A stretch of DNA of 38,686 nt from an uncultured Clostridia bacterium (lineage in GTDB: Bacteria; Bacillota; Clostridia; Oscillospirales; CAG-272): the NCBI GenBank assembly GCA_945929845.1, contig CAMEON010000016.1, forward strand, positions 1 to 38,686. Reading direction: 5' to 3'. Positions within the stretch are counted from its first letter, which is position 1, and each line of letters opens with the position of its first letter. Below the pieces are notes generated by a model. It had not been told where the DNA came from. It did no database searches and saw nothing but the letters and a program-made list of their open reading frames with translations. Shown here piece by piece: positions 13,965 through 23,365 of this stretch. The translations under genes were made by a program, and so were the position numbers.

Positions 13965-14006
13965 TGGAACTCAATACTTGCTCAGTGGAACTCAATACTT
14001 GCTCAG
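13965..14006. repeat. Exact 21-bp tandem duplication at the gltD stop codon
   Basis: TGGAACTCAATACTTGCTCA plus one G occurs twice without a gap (13965-13985 and 13986-14006). Read on the minus strand, the right copy encodes the last residues L-S-K-Y and the stop of gltD, and the left copy repeats that sequence just after the stop, in frame. Confidence 0.95.
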
Positions 14007-15461
14007 GAAGGCATCCACCTCTGCGGCACAGGCCCGACCCTCCGCAATGGCCCACACCACCAGGGACTGACCCCGATGGGCATCGCCAGCGCAGAATACC
14101 TTGGGGGCTTCGGTGGCATACCGCCCGGCCTCGGTCTGGAGATTTCCCCGGGGGCTTCTTGCCACGCCGAAGGACTCCGCCACATAGGGCTCACACCCCA
14201 CAAAGCCTGCGGCGATCAGCAACAGGTCGCAGGGCAGACACTCGGTGCTGTCCGGCACCTCCTTCATGACCATCCGCCCGCTGGCGTGATCCTTCTCCGG
14301 TTGCAACAGAACAGTGACCACAGCATTGATATGCCCGTCCGGATCCTTGACGATCTCCTTGACCGTGATCTGGTAGTGGCGGGGATCCTTGCCGAACACA
14401 GCCGCCGCCTCCTCCTGCCCGTAGTCCGTCTTGCAGACCCGGGGCCACTGCGGCCAGGGGTTGTTTTCTGCCCGGCTGTCCGGGAGCTTGGGCATCATCT
14501 CCAGCTGGATCACGGACTGACAGCCCTGCCGGATGCAGGTGCCTACGCAGTCGTTGCCGGTGTCGCCGCCACCGATGATGATCACCTGCTTCCCCCGGGC
14601 AGAGATGGCAGGCTCATCGGTCTCCCCGATGACGGCACGGGTAGCGGCGGTGAGATACTCCACGGCGAAGTATACGCCCTGTGCATCCCGGCCGGGTACC
14701 GCCGGATCCCTCGGCAGACGGGAGCCACAGCAGAGCACCACAGCATCATAGTTGGCCAGCAACTGCTCCGCCGTCACATCCACCCCCACATTGATGCCTG
14801 TCCGGAAGGTGATGCCCTCTGCCTCCATCAGCCGAATGCGGCGTTCCACCACCTGCTTATCCAGCTTCATGTTGGGAATACCGAACATCAAGAGGCCGCC
14901 GGGGCGTGTGTCCCTCTCAAAGACCGTCACGGAATGTCCCCGCTGGTTGAGCTGGTCGGCCACCGCCAGCCCGGAGGGGCCGGAGCCCACCACAGCCACC
15001 CGCTTGCCACTGCGGACAGCGGGGATCCGGGGCTGCATCCAGCCCTGCGCATAGCCCTCCTCAATGATGGACAGCTCGTTGTCATGCACCGTGACCGGCT
15101 GGCCGTTCATGCCGCAGGTGCAGGCCGCCTCGCACAGGGCGGGGCAGACCCGGCCAGTAAATTCCGGGAAGTTGTTGGTCTTGAGCAGGCGGCACAGGGC
15201 CTCCCGCCACTGCCCGTTGTACACGGCGTCGTTCCACTCGGGGATCAGATTGTGCAGGGGACAGCCGCTGAACATACCGCCGAAGTTCTCACCGGACTGG
15301 CAGAAGGGAACGCCGCAGTTCATGCACCGGGCGGCCTGTCTGACCCGTTCCTCCTTTTTCAGGGGCGGGTGGAACTCCGAAAAATTCTGTATTCTCTCCT
15401 CCGGAGACACAGAGCCGTTGCCGACTCTGTCATACTCCAGAAATCCTGTTGGTTTACCCAT
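13992..15461 (-). CDS. gltD: Glutamate synthase small (beta) subunit
   Basis: 489 residues. It takes electrons from NADPH and passes them through FAD and iron-sulfur clusters to GltB. N-terminal cysteine clusters are seen in ARCMNCGVPFC, SGCPLHN and VCPALCEAACTCG. The FAD-binding GSGPSGLAVADQL and the NADPH-binding IIGGGDTGNDCVG follow, and the C-terminus has VFCAGDAHRGQSLVVWAI. It starts 37 bases after gltB on the same strand and ends the nitrogen operon at the terminator near 13930-13960. Confidence 0.96.
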   Translation of the reverse strand: MGKPTGFLEYDRVGNGSVSPEERIQNFSEFHPPLKKEERVRQAARCMNCGVPFCQSGENFGGMFSGCPLHNLIPEWNDAVYNGQWREALCRLLKTNNFPEFTGRVCPALCEAACTCGMNGQPVTVHDNELSIIEEGYAQGWMQPRIPAVRSGKRVAVVGSGPSGLAVADQLNQRGHSVTVFERDTRPGGLLMFGIPNMKLDKQVVERRIRLMEAEGITFRTGINVGVDVTAEQLLANYDAVVLCCGSRLPRDPAVPGRDAQGVYFAVEYLTAATRAVIGETDEPAISARGKQVIIIGGGDTGNDCVGTCIRQGCQSVIQLEMMPKLPDSRAENNPWPQWPRVCKTDYGQEEAAAVFGKDPRHYQITVKEIVKDPDGHINAVVTVLLQPEKDHASGRMVMKEVPDSTECLPCDLLLIAAGFVGCEPYVAESFGVARSPRGNLQTEAGRYATEAPKVFCAGDAHRGQSLVVWAIAEGRACAAEVDAFLSKY

Positions 15462-15498
15462 TGATACCTTGTCACCGTTCCTTTCTCGGTTTGTCCGC

Positions 15499-18400
15499 TC
15501 AGCCCTGCTGTGTCAGGTAGAACGCCTGGAGCTTGGCCTCCTCGTGGGGCACGCCCTTTTCCTCCAGACGGCCGATGGCGGTCAGCATCCGCTGATAGTC
15601 CACCGGGACGATCTTCTTGAATTTCGGCAGATACTCGTCAAAGCTTTCCAGGATCTGCTGGCCGAAGGGGGATCCGGTGGCCTTCACATGGGCCTCGATC
15701 AAGGCTCGCAGCTCCACAATGTCGTGCTGTTCAATCACATGGGTCATATGCACCATTTCCTTATTCAGCTTCCGGTACAGACCGTAGTCCTCGTCCAGCA
15801 CATAGGCAATGCCGCCGCTCATGCCGGCGGCGAAGTTCTTGCCGGTCTTGCCCAGGATCACCGCCCGACCTCCGGTCATGTACTCACAGCCGTGGTCGCC
15901 GCAACCCTCGACGACAGCCACCGCACCGGAGTTCCGCACGCAGAACCGCTCGCCGGCTACGCCGTTGATGTAGGCCTCCCCTCCGGTGGCTCCGTACAGT
16001 GCTACATTGCCGATGATGATGTTGTCCTTGGCCGCAAAGGTGGAGGCCGGTGCAGGCCGGACGATCAGCTTTCCGCCGGACAGACCCTTTCCGAAGTAGT
16101 CGTTGGCATCGCCTGTCAGGGAGAGCGTCAGACCCTTGGGGATGAAGGCACCGAAGGACTGCCCGCCGCCGCCGTGGCAGTGAACCACATAGGTGTCGTC
16201 AGCCAGCGTTTGCCCGAATTTCTTGGTGATCACCGAGCCCAGGATGGTGCCGACCGTGCGGTGTACGCTGGACACCTCCACGGAAGTCTCATGAGGCTTG
16301 TGCTTTTTGAAGGCAGACTCAAAGGCCGGGAGCAGGATTTTCTCGTCCAGGGAGTTTTCCAGATGGAAATCGTACCTGTCCTCCGGGCGGTAGTGTACCG
16401 GCTGGTTGTCCTCCAGAATGGCAGACAGATCCACCGTGTCGGCCCGGTGGGTGGTGCGGGCGGTGCGCATCCGTAGCTTCTCGGTGTGTCCCACCAGCTC
16501 ATCCACGGTGCGCACACCCAGCCTGGCCATGATCTCCCGGAGCTCCTCGGCGATGAAGGTCATGAAGTTCATGACATACTCCGGCTTGCCGCAGAAGCGA
16601 CAGCGCAACTCCGGGTTCTGGGTGGCAATACCGGCGGGGCAGGTGTCCTGATGGCAGACCCGCATCATCACACAGCCCATGGAAACCAGTGGGGCGGTGG
16701 CAAAGCCGAATTCCTCCGCTCCCAGGATGCAGGCGATGGCCACATCCCGACCGCTCATCAGCTTACCGTCCGTTTCCAGACGGACACGGGAGCGCAGACC
16801 GTTCTTGATCAGGGTCTGATGGGCCTCTGCCAGCCCCAGCTCCCAGGGCAGGCCCGCATGGTGAATGGAGCTCTTGGGGGCGGCTCCGGTGCCTCCGTCA
16901 TAGCCGGAGATCAGCACCACGCCGGCACCGGCCTTGGCCACACCGGCGGCGATGGTACCCACGCCGGCCTCGGAGACCAGCTTGACGGAGATCCGGGCAT
17001 CCCGGTTGGCGTTCTTCAGATCAAAGATCAGCTGAGCCAGATCCTCGATGGAGTAGATGTCGTGGTGCGGGGGCGGGGAGATCAGGGACACGCCGGGGGT
17101 GGAGTACCGGGTCTTGGCGATCCAGGGGTACACCTTCCTGCCGGGCAGGTGGCCGCCCTCGCCGGGCTTGGCTCCCTGTGCCATCTTGATCTGGATCTCC
17201 TTGGCACTGCACAGGTAGGCACTGGTCACGCCAAACCGGCCGGAGGCCACCTGTTTGATGGCACTGTTCTTTTCGGTGCCGAACCGTGCGGGATCCTCAC
17301 CGCCCTCGCCGGAGTTGGACTTGCCGCCCAACCGGTTCATGGCGATGGCCATGCAGGTGTGGGCCTCCTCGGATATGGAGCCGTAGGACATGGCACCGGT
17401 CTTGAACCGCTTGACGATCTCGCTGGCTGGTTCCACCTCCTCCAGGGGGATGCCCCCGTTCTCGTCCCATACGAAGTCCAGAAGACCCCGGAGGGTGTGG
17501 GGCTTCCGCTCGTCGTCCACCATGGCGGTGTACTCCTTGAAGCGGGCATAGGATCCGGTGTGGGTCGCCTCCCGCAGGGCGACGATGATCTTGGGGCTGT
17601 ACAGGTGATCCTCCGCATTCTTGCCGGAGCGCAGACGGTGCATACCCACGCTGTCCAGGGTCTCGTCGACCCCCAGACCCAGCGGGTCGAAGGCCTGATC
17701 GTGCCGCCACTCCACGCCCTCGCCGATCTCCTTCAGACCCACGCCCTCCACCGGGCTGACGGTGTTGGTGAAGTACTTGTCGATGACCTCCCGGCAGATA
17801 CCCACAGCCTCAAAGATCTGAGCCGACTGGTAGGATTGCAGGGTGGAGATGCCCATCTTGGAGGCGATCTTCACAATGCCGTGCAGGATGGCCTGATTGT
17901 AGTCGGATACAGCGGTGTAATAATCCTTGTCCAGACGCCCGCTGTCGATCAGGGATGCGATGCTCTCCTGGGCCAGGTAGGGATTGATGGCCCGTGCGCC
18001 GTAGCCAAGGAGCGTGGCGAAATGGTGCACATCCCGGGGCTCCGCACTTTCCAGAATGATGGACAGGGCGGTGCGCTTCCGGGTGCGGATCAGGTACTGC
18101 TCGGTGGCCGACACAGCCAACAGGGAGGGGATGGCCACATGGTTCTCGTCCACGCCCCGGTCGGACAGGATGATGATATTGGCTCCATTCCGGTAGGCTC
18201 TGTCACAGTCCACGAACAGCCGGTTCAGTGCCTTCTCCAGGGAGGTGTTCTTGTAGTACAGCATGGACACGGTCTGCACCTTGAAGCCGGGCTTGTTCAT
18301 GTGCCGGATCTTCATCAGATCCACCGAGGTCAGGATGGGATTGTGTATCTGCAACACGGCGCAGTTCTCCGGCCGCTCCGAGAGCAGGTTGCCGTCCGAG

Positions 18401-20028
18401 CCGATGTACACCGTGGTATCCGTGACCACATCCTCCCGCAAAGCGTCAATGGGGGGATTGGTGACCTGGGCGAAGAGCTGCTTGAAGTAGTTGAAGAGGG
18501 GCTGATGGGTGTCGGACAGCACCGCCAGCGGCACATCACAGCCCATGGAGGCGGTCGCCTCCAGGCCGTTCTTCGCCATGGGCAGGATGGCCTCGTTGAT
18601 GTCCTCATAGGTGTAGCCGAATACCTTGTACAGCCGATTCCGTTCTTCCTCGGTGTAGTGGGGCACCCGCTTGTTGGGGATGGGCAGTTCCGCCAGCGGT
18701 ACCAAGTAGCTGTCCAGCCACTCGCCATAGGGCTGTCTGGAGGCATAGTACTCCTTGCACTGCTCGTCCGGGATCACGGCCTTCTTCACCGTGTCCACCA
18801 GCAGCATCTTGCCGGGCTGGAGCCGGGACTTGCAAAGGATGTTCTCGTCCGGGATGTCCAGCACACCTACCTCGGAGGACAGGATCAGCTTCCTGTCCCG
18901 GGTGATGTAGTACCGGGCGGGCCGGAGGCCGTTGCGGTCCAGCACAGCGCCCATGATGTCTCCGTCAGAGAAGAGAATGGCGGCGGGGCCGTCCCACGGC
19001 TCCATCATGGTGGCGTAGTACCGGTAAAGATCCCGCTTCCGGCGGCTCATGTCCGGATCCTTGCTCCACGGCTCCGGGATGGTGATCATCACCGCCAGGG
19101 GCAGGGGAATGCCATTCATGGTCAGAAATTCCAGGGTGTTGTCCAGCATGGCGGAGTCTGACCCGGAGGTGTCCACCACCGGCAGTACCTTGTCCATGTC
19201 ATCACCCATCACATCGGAGCGCATGGTCTCCTCCCGGGCCAGCATCCGGTAGGCGTTGCCCCGGATGGTGTTGATCTCCCCGTTGTGCAGGATCAGGCGG
19301 TTGGGATGGGCACGCTCCCAGCTGGGCATGGTGTTGGTGGAGAAACGGGAGTGCACCATGGCAATGGCACTTTCGTAAGCGGGATCCTGCAAATCGGCGT
19401 AGAACCGCCGGAGCTGACCCACTAAGAACATGCCCTTGTACACGATGGTGCGGGAGGAGAAGGAGCAGACATAGGTGTTGTCGTTGCTCTGCTCGAACAC
19501 CCGGCGGATGATGTACAGCCGACGGTCAAAATCCAGCCCCCGGGGGGTATCATCCGGGCGGCGGACAAAGCCCTGGGCAATGTAGGGCATGGACTGCCGG
19601 GCGGTGTTGCCCAGAATGTCGCTGTTGATGGGCACCTCACGCCAGGCGAGGAAGGGAACACCCTCCTTGGCACAGATGACCTCGAACATCTTCTGCGCCT
19701 GCCGACGGCTGAAGGGATCCTGGGGGAAGAAGAACATACCTACCCCGTAGTCCCGGGCCTCTCCCAGTCCCAGACCCAGACGGCTGAAAAAGCTGTGGGA
19801 GATCTGGAGCAGGATGCCCACGCCGTCGCCGGTCTCCCCGGTGGCATCCTTCCCGGCCCGGTGCTCCAGCCGCTCCACAATGGACAGGGCATCGTCCACG
19901 ATGGCGTGGGAGGCGATGCCGTCTATGCTGACAACAGCACCGATGCCGCAGGCGTCATGCTCAAAGGCCTCATTGTATAGCGTATTCTGACCCGTCTGAC
20001 CGACGGTTTCCTGACCTGTTTCACGCAT
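15499..20028 (-). CDS. gltB: Glutamate synthase large (alpha) subunit
   Basis: About 1509 residues, full length. It makes two glutamates from glutamine and 2-oxoglutarate. A class II amidotransferase domain begins at Cys27 (HDACGIG); the preceding 26 residues are a propeptide removed to expose the catalytic cysteine. A central domain and the FMN-binding barrel follow (EGGEDPARFG, KPGEGGHLPG, SGYDGGTGAAP), then the 3Fe-4S cysteines around CHQDTCPAGIATQ and the C-terminal GXGXG-type beta-helix. The ATG at 20028 was chosen for AAGGAA about nine bases upstream; a longer frame to 20100 would run into asnB. The gap to asnB is 16 bases. Confidence 0.97.
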   Translation of the reverse strand: MRETGQETVGQTGQNTLYNEAFEHDACGIGAVVSIDGIASHAIVDDALSIVERLEHRAGKDATGETGDGVGILLQISHSFFSRLGLGLGEARDYGVGMFFFPQDPFSRRQAQKMFEVICAKEGVPFLAWREVPINSDILGNTARQSMPYIAQGFVRRPDDTPRGLDFDRRLYIIRRVFEQSNDNTYVCSFSSRTIVYKGMFLVGQLRRFYADLQDPAYESAIAMVHSRFSTNTMPSWERAHPNRLILHNGEINTIRGNAYRMLAREETMRSDVMGDDMDKVLPVVDTSGSDSAMLDNTLEFLTMNGIPLPLAVMITIPEPWSKDPDMSRRKRDLYRYYATMMEPWDGPAAILFSDGDIMGAVLDRNGLRPARYYITRDRKLILSSEVGVLDIPDENILCKSRLQPGKMLLVDTVKKAVIPDEQCKEYYASRQPYGEWLDSYLVPLAELPIPNKRVPHYTEEERNRLYKVFGYTYEDINEAILPMAKNGLEATASMGCDVPLAVLSDTHQPLFNYFKQLFAQVTNPPIDALREDVVTDTTVYIGSDGNLLSERPENCAVLQIHNPILTSVDLMKIRHMNKPGFKVQTVSMLYYKNTSLEKALNRLFVDCDRAYRNGANIIILSDRGVDENHVAIPSLLAVSATEQYLIRTRKRTALSIILESAEPRDVHHFATLLGYGARAINPYLAQESIASLIDSGRLDKDYYTAVSDYNQAILHGIVKIASKMGISTLQSYQSAQIFEAVGICREVIDKYFTNTVSPVEGVGLKEIGEGVEWRHDQAFDPLGLGVDETLDSVGMHRLRSGKNAEDHLYSPKIIVALREATHTGSYARFKEYTAMVDDERKPHTLRGLLDFVWDENGGIPLEEVEPASEIVKRFKTGAMSYGSISEEAHTCMAIAMNRLGGKSNSGEGGEDPARFGTEKNSAIKQVASGRFGVTSAYLCSAKEIQIKMAQGAKPGEGGHLPGRKVYPWIAKTRYSTPGVSLISPPPHHDIYSIEDLAQLIFDLKNANRDARISVKLVSEAGVGTIAAGVAKAGAGVVLISGYDGGTGAAPKSSIHHAGLPWELGLAEAHQTLIKNGLRSRVRLETDGKLMSGRDVAIACILGAEEFGFATAPLVSMGCVMMRVCHQDTCPAGIATQNPELRCRFCGKPEYVMNFMTFIAEELREIMARLGVRTVDELVGHTEKLRMRTARTTHRADTVDLSAILEDNQPVHYRPEDRYDFHLENSLDEKILLPAFESAFKKHKPHETSVEVSSVHRTVGTILGSVITKKFGQTLADDTYVVHCHGGGGQSFGAFIPKGLTLSLTGDANDYFGKGLSGGKLIVRPAPASTFAAKDNIIIGNVALYGATGGEAYINGVAGERFCVRNSGAVAVVEGCGDHGCEYMTGGRAVILGKTGKNFAAGMSGGIAYVLDEDYGLYRKLNKEMVHMTHVIEQHDIVELRALIEAHVKATGSPFGQQILESFDEYLPKFKKIVPVDYQRMLTAIGRLEEKGVPHEEAKLQAFYLTQQG

Positions 20029-20044
20029 GCTTTCAGTTCCTTTC

Positions 20045-21625
20045 TTACTTCCCGCTGTCGCCGTAGTTGGCCAGCACCCGGGCGGAAGGATCGTCCACAC
20101 GGCACCCCTCCCAGTTCTTGTTCGGCATCCAGAAGTCGGCTACCATGGCCGCCTGGCCGGGGTAGAATTTCTCAAACAGCTCCCTGTAGAGCAGGGACTC
20201 CTTGGTGAAGGGGGTGGCGAAGCTGTAGTGCCGGCACCCTTCCTGGAAGGCCCCATCGGTGTAGACCGTCTCGGCGTACGCCTTCAGGTCGTCCACCATG
20301 GAGTGTCCGACTGCATCACTGAAGGCCGCCTTCTCCCGCATGAGAATGTCATGGGGGAGCCAATCGCCCTCAAAGGCGTGACGCAGCAGGTATTTGCCCT
20401 TCCCGTACCGGTTCATCTTCATCTCCGGGTCAAGGCTCATGACATAGGACACGAAGTCCAGATCTCCGAAGGGTACCCGAGCCTCCAGCGAGTTGACGGA
20501 AATGCACCGATCCGCCCGCAGGACATCGTACATGTACAGCTCCCGCACCCGCTTTTCCGCTTCCTTCTGGAATTCCTCGGCAGAGGGGGCGAAGTCGGTG
20601 TACTTGTAGCCGAACAGCTCGTCGGAGATCTCTCCGGTGAGCAGGACCCGTATGTCGGTGTGCTCGTGGATGTACTTGCAGACCAGGTACATACCGATGG
20701 AGGCACGGATGGTGGTGATGTCGTAGGTACCCAACAGGGCTACCACATCCGGCAGAGCCTGGAGAACATCCTTTTCCGTAATGATGACCTCGGTGTGCTC
20801 CGAACCGATGTAGTCCGCCACCTGCCGGGCATACTTCAGGTCAATGGCATCGGTGCTCATGCCGATGGCGAAGGTGCGGATGGGCTTCTTCAACAGCTTG
20901 GCGGACACGGCGCAGACCAGCGAGGAATCCAGACCGCCGGAGAGCAGGAAGCCCACCGGGGCATCGGCATCCAGCCGCTTCTCAATACCGGCGACCAGCT
21001 TTTCCCGGATCTTCCGGCAGGCTGTCTCCAGATCGTCATGGCATACCGTCTCCACATGGCTGATGTCCCGGTAGCAGGTGAACCTTCCGTCCTTGTAGTA
21101 ATGTCCGGGCGGGAAGGGGATCACCCGCTGGCACAGGCCAACCAGGTTCTTGGCTTCGCTGGCAAAGAGGATGCCGCCGTCCTTGTCGTAACCGTAGAAC
21201 AGCGGGCGGATCCCGATGGGATCCCGGGCGGCGATGAAGCTTTTTGTCTCCCCGTCATATATGATCAGGGCATACTCGGCATCCAGCTTCCCGAACATAT
21301 CCGTGCCGTACTCCCGCCAGAGCGGCAGGAGCAGCTCGCAGTCGGAATCGCTGACGAACCGATAACCCTTGTTTTCCAATTCTTTCTTCAGTTTGCGGAA
21401 GCCGTACAGCTCCCCGTTGCACACCACATAGTTCCCGTCCATGGCGAAGGGCTGCATACCCGTTTCGTCCAGACCCATGATGGCCAGACGGTGAAAACCC
21501 AAAAGGCCGTCCTCCACGGAGAATACCAGGGACATATCCGGGCCTCGGGAGATGGTCTTGTCAAACCCTTCTTTGAATGCTTCTTCTGTAAGTGCGGTAC
21601 CGCAGTACCCCATAATTGAACACAT
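20045..21625 (-). CDS. asnB: Asparagine synthetase B, glutamine-hydrolysing
   Basis: 526 residues. The protein begins MCSIMGY, placing the catalytic cysteine at position 2, exposed once methionine is removed. The glutaminase domain has RGPDMS, the HRLAIMGL region and CNGELYG. The synthetase domain has the ATP-binding SGGLDSSLV and TGEISDELFGYKY. It converts aspartate to asparagine using glutamine and ATP. AAAGGAA lies about 12 bases before the ATG, slightly far. It lies between guaA (63 bases upstream) and gltB. Confidence 0.96.
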   Translation of the reverse strand: MCSIMGYCGTALTEEAFKEGFDKTISRGPDMSLVFSVEDGLLGFHRLAIMGLDETGMQPFAMDGNYVVCNGELYGFRKLKKELENKGYRFVSDSDCELLLPLWREYGTDMFGKLDAEYALIIYDGETKSFIAARDPIGIRPLFYGYDKDGGILFASEAKNLVGLCQRVIPFPPGHYYKDGRFTCYRDISHVETVCHDDLETACRKIREKLVAGIEKRLDADAPVGFLLSGGLDSSLVCAVSAKLLKKPIRTFAIGMSTDAIDLKYARQVADYIGSEHTEVIITEKDVLQALPDVVALLGTYDITTIRASIGMYLVCKYIHEHTDIRVLLTGEISDELFGYKYTDFAPSAEEFQKEAEKRVRELYMYDVLRADRCISVNSLEARVPFGDLDFVSYVMSLDPEMKMNRYGKGKYLLRHAFEGDWLPHDILMREKAAFSDAVGHSMVDDLKAYAETVYTDGAFQEGCRHYSFATPFTKESLLYRELFEKFYPGQAAMVADFWMPNKNWEGCRVDDPSARVLANYGDSGK

Positions 21626-21688
21626 ACTGTATGACCGTTCCTTTTTGCTATTTCAGAGTTTGCATGAATAAACACTTGGCTGTGGGTC

Positions 21689-23254
21689 TCACTCCCACTC
21701 CACCGTTGCCGGCGGCTTTGAGGTAATATCGTATACGATGCGGTTGATGCCCCGCACCTCGTTGACAATGCGGGTGGAGACCCGGTCAAGCAGCTCGTAG
21801 GGGATCCTGGCCCACTCGGCGGTCATGAAATCGTCGGTGGTCACAGCCCGCAGGGCAAGGACACGGTCATAGGTTCGTCCATCGCCCATGACGCCCACCG
21901 AACGCAGGTCGGTTAGCACGGCGAAGTACTGGTTGAGCCGGGAGGCCTCCCCGCTCTTGGCCATCTCGTCCCGGAAGATCCAGTCCGCCTCCCGGAGGGT
22001 GTCGGCCTTCTCCTTGGTCACCTCCCCGATGATGCGGATGGCAAGACCGGGGCCGGGGAAGGGCTGACGCATGACCACGGGATCCGGAAGCCCCAGCTCC
22101 CGACCCAGCGCCCGCACCTCATCCTTGAACAGATGATCCAGCGGCTCCAGCACCCCCTTGAAGCGGGCGACCACCTCCGGCGGGAGCAGACGGTTGTGAT
22201 GGCTCTTGATGACATCCGCCTCGCCTGCGCCGGACTCGATCACATCCGGGTAAATGGTACCCTGGGCCAGGAAGTCCCGGTTGGTGATGCCGAACTTGTC
22301 CGCCTCATCCCGGAACACATAGCCGAATTCCGCACCGATGATGTGCCGCTTCTGCTGGGGGTCGGTGACTCCGGCCAGCTTGGAGAGGAAGCGCGCCTCC
22401 GCATCCACCCGGACAAAGTGGATGTTCCACTTGGCAAAGGCGGCCTGGATCTCATCCCCCTCGTCCTTGCGCATCAGCCCGTGATCCACGAAGACGCAGG
22501 TCAGCCGGTCACCGATGGCCTGTCCTAAGAGGGCAGCCAGCACGGAGGAATCCACGCCGCCGGACAGAGCCAGCAGTACCCGACCCTCCGGTCCGATCTC
22601 TTCCCGGAGGTGGTTCACGGTGGACGCACAGAAGTCGCCCATGCTCCAGTCACCGGAGGCGTGGCAGATCTCAAAGAGAAAATTGCGGAGCATCTGCCTG
22701 CCGTACTGGGTATGGTTCACCTCCGGGTGGAACTGCACGCCGTACAGCCCCCGCGCCTCGTCAGCGATGGCCACATGGGGACAGGCCCCGCTGTGGGCGA
22801 CCAGGGAGAAGGTGTCCGGCAGGTCGGACATGTAATCACTGTGGCTCATCCAGGTTACACTCCGCTCCGGCAAGCCTGCGAACAGCTTGCAACTTGTATC
22901 AAAGCAGGTCTCTGTCTTCCCGTACTCCCGAGCCGTATCTGCGGCGGCGGGGGAGACCCTCCCGCCCAGGGTGTACGCCATCAGCTGACAGCCGTAGCAT
23001 ATGCCCAGGATCGGGATCCCCAGTGAGAAGATGGCGGGATCCACCCGGGGGGCGGAAGCCTCATAGACGCTGTTGGGTCCTCCGGTGAAGATGATACCGA
23101 TGGGAGCCATGGCTCTCAGTGCCTCGGCTGTTGTCCTGTAGGGAATGACCTCACAGTACACATGGTACTCCCGCACCCGCCGGGCGATCAGCTGATTGTA
23201 CTGACCGCCAAAATCCAGAACGACGACTTTCTCCTTTTGTGTATTTTGCGACAT
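21689..23254 (-). CDS. guaA: GMP synthase, glutamine-hydrolysing
   Basis: 521 residues. A class I amidotransferase domain has the nucleophile in [15 protein letters not shown] and the histidine-glutamate pair in GVQFHPEV. The ATP-pyrophosphatase domain follows with LSGGVDSSV, and the C-terminal dimerisation domain ends in KPPATVEWE. It aminates XMP to GMP. AAGGAG lies seven bases before the ATG. Its place between the ammonium transporter and asnB ties purine synthesis to glutamine supply; no purine riboswitch signature is visible upstream. Confidence 0.97.
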   Translation of the reverse strand: MSQNTQKEKVVVLDFGGQYNQLIARRVREYHVYCEVIPYRTTAEALRAMAPIGIIFTGGPNSVYEASAPRVDPAIFSLGIPILGICYGCQLMAYTLGGRVSPAAADTAREYGKTETCFDTSCKLFAGLPERSVTWMSHSDYMSDLPDTFSLVAHSGACPHVAIADEARGLYGVQFHPEVNHTQYGRQMLRNFLFEICHASGDWSMGDFCASTVNHLREEIGPEGRVLLALSGGVDSSVLAALLGQAIGDRLTCVFVDHGLMRKDEGDEIQAAFAKWNIHFVRVDAEARFLSKLAGVTDPQQKRHIIGAEFGYVFRDEADKFGITNRDFLAQGTIYPDVIESGAGEADVIKSHHNRLLPPEVVARFKGVLEPLDHLFKDEVRALGRELGLPDPVVMRQPFPGPGLAIRIIGEVTKEKADTLREADWIFRDEMAKSGEASRLNQYFAVLTDLRSVGVMGDGRTYDRVLALRAVTTDDFMTAEWARIPYELLDRVSTRIVNEVRGINRIVYDITSKPPATVEWE

Positions 23255-23280
23255 GATCTGCTCCTTACTGCTTTGTTATG

Positions 23281-23334
23281 AAAAATGAAATATACCCGGA
23301 GGCCGGAGCCCATCCCCCAGGGAAGGACTCCGGC
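23281..23334 (-). terminator. Hairpin between amt and guaA, possible partial terminator
   Basis: On the minus strand GCCGGAG (23334-23328) pairs with CTCCGGC (23308-23302), with an inner CCC/GGG stem in the loop. A T-rich but interrupted stretch (GGGTATATTTCATTTTT) follows. It could lower expression of guaA onward relative to glnN-amt, or mark a 3' end. Confidence 0.4.
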
Positions 23335-23365
23335 ACGGTAATATATTGGGAAACGATTGGAAGAC

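Noticed and set aside
16486..19161. An 891-codon plus-strand open frame inside gltB
   Set aside because: Antisense shadow of gltB caused by codon bias; no recognisable domain.
23255..23365. Purine riboswitch upstream of guaA
   Set aside because: The conserved three-way-junction bases are not present; only a GC-rich hairpin is seen.
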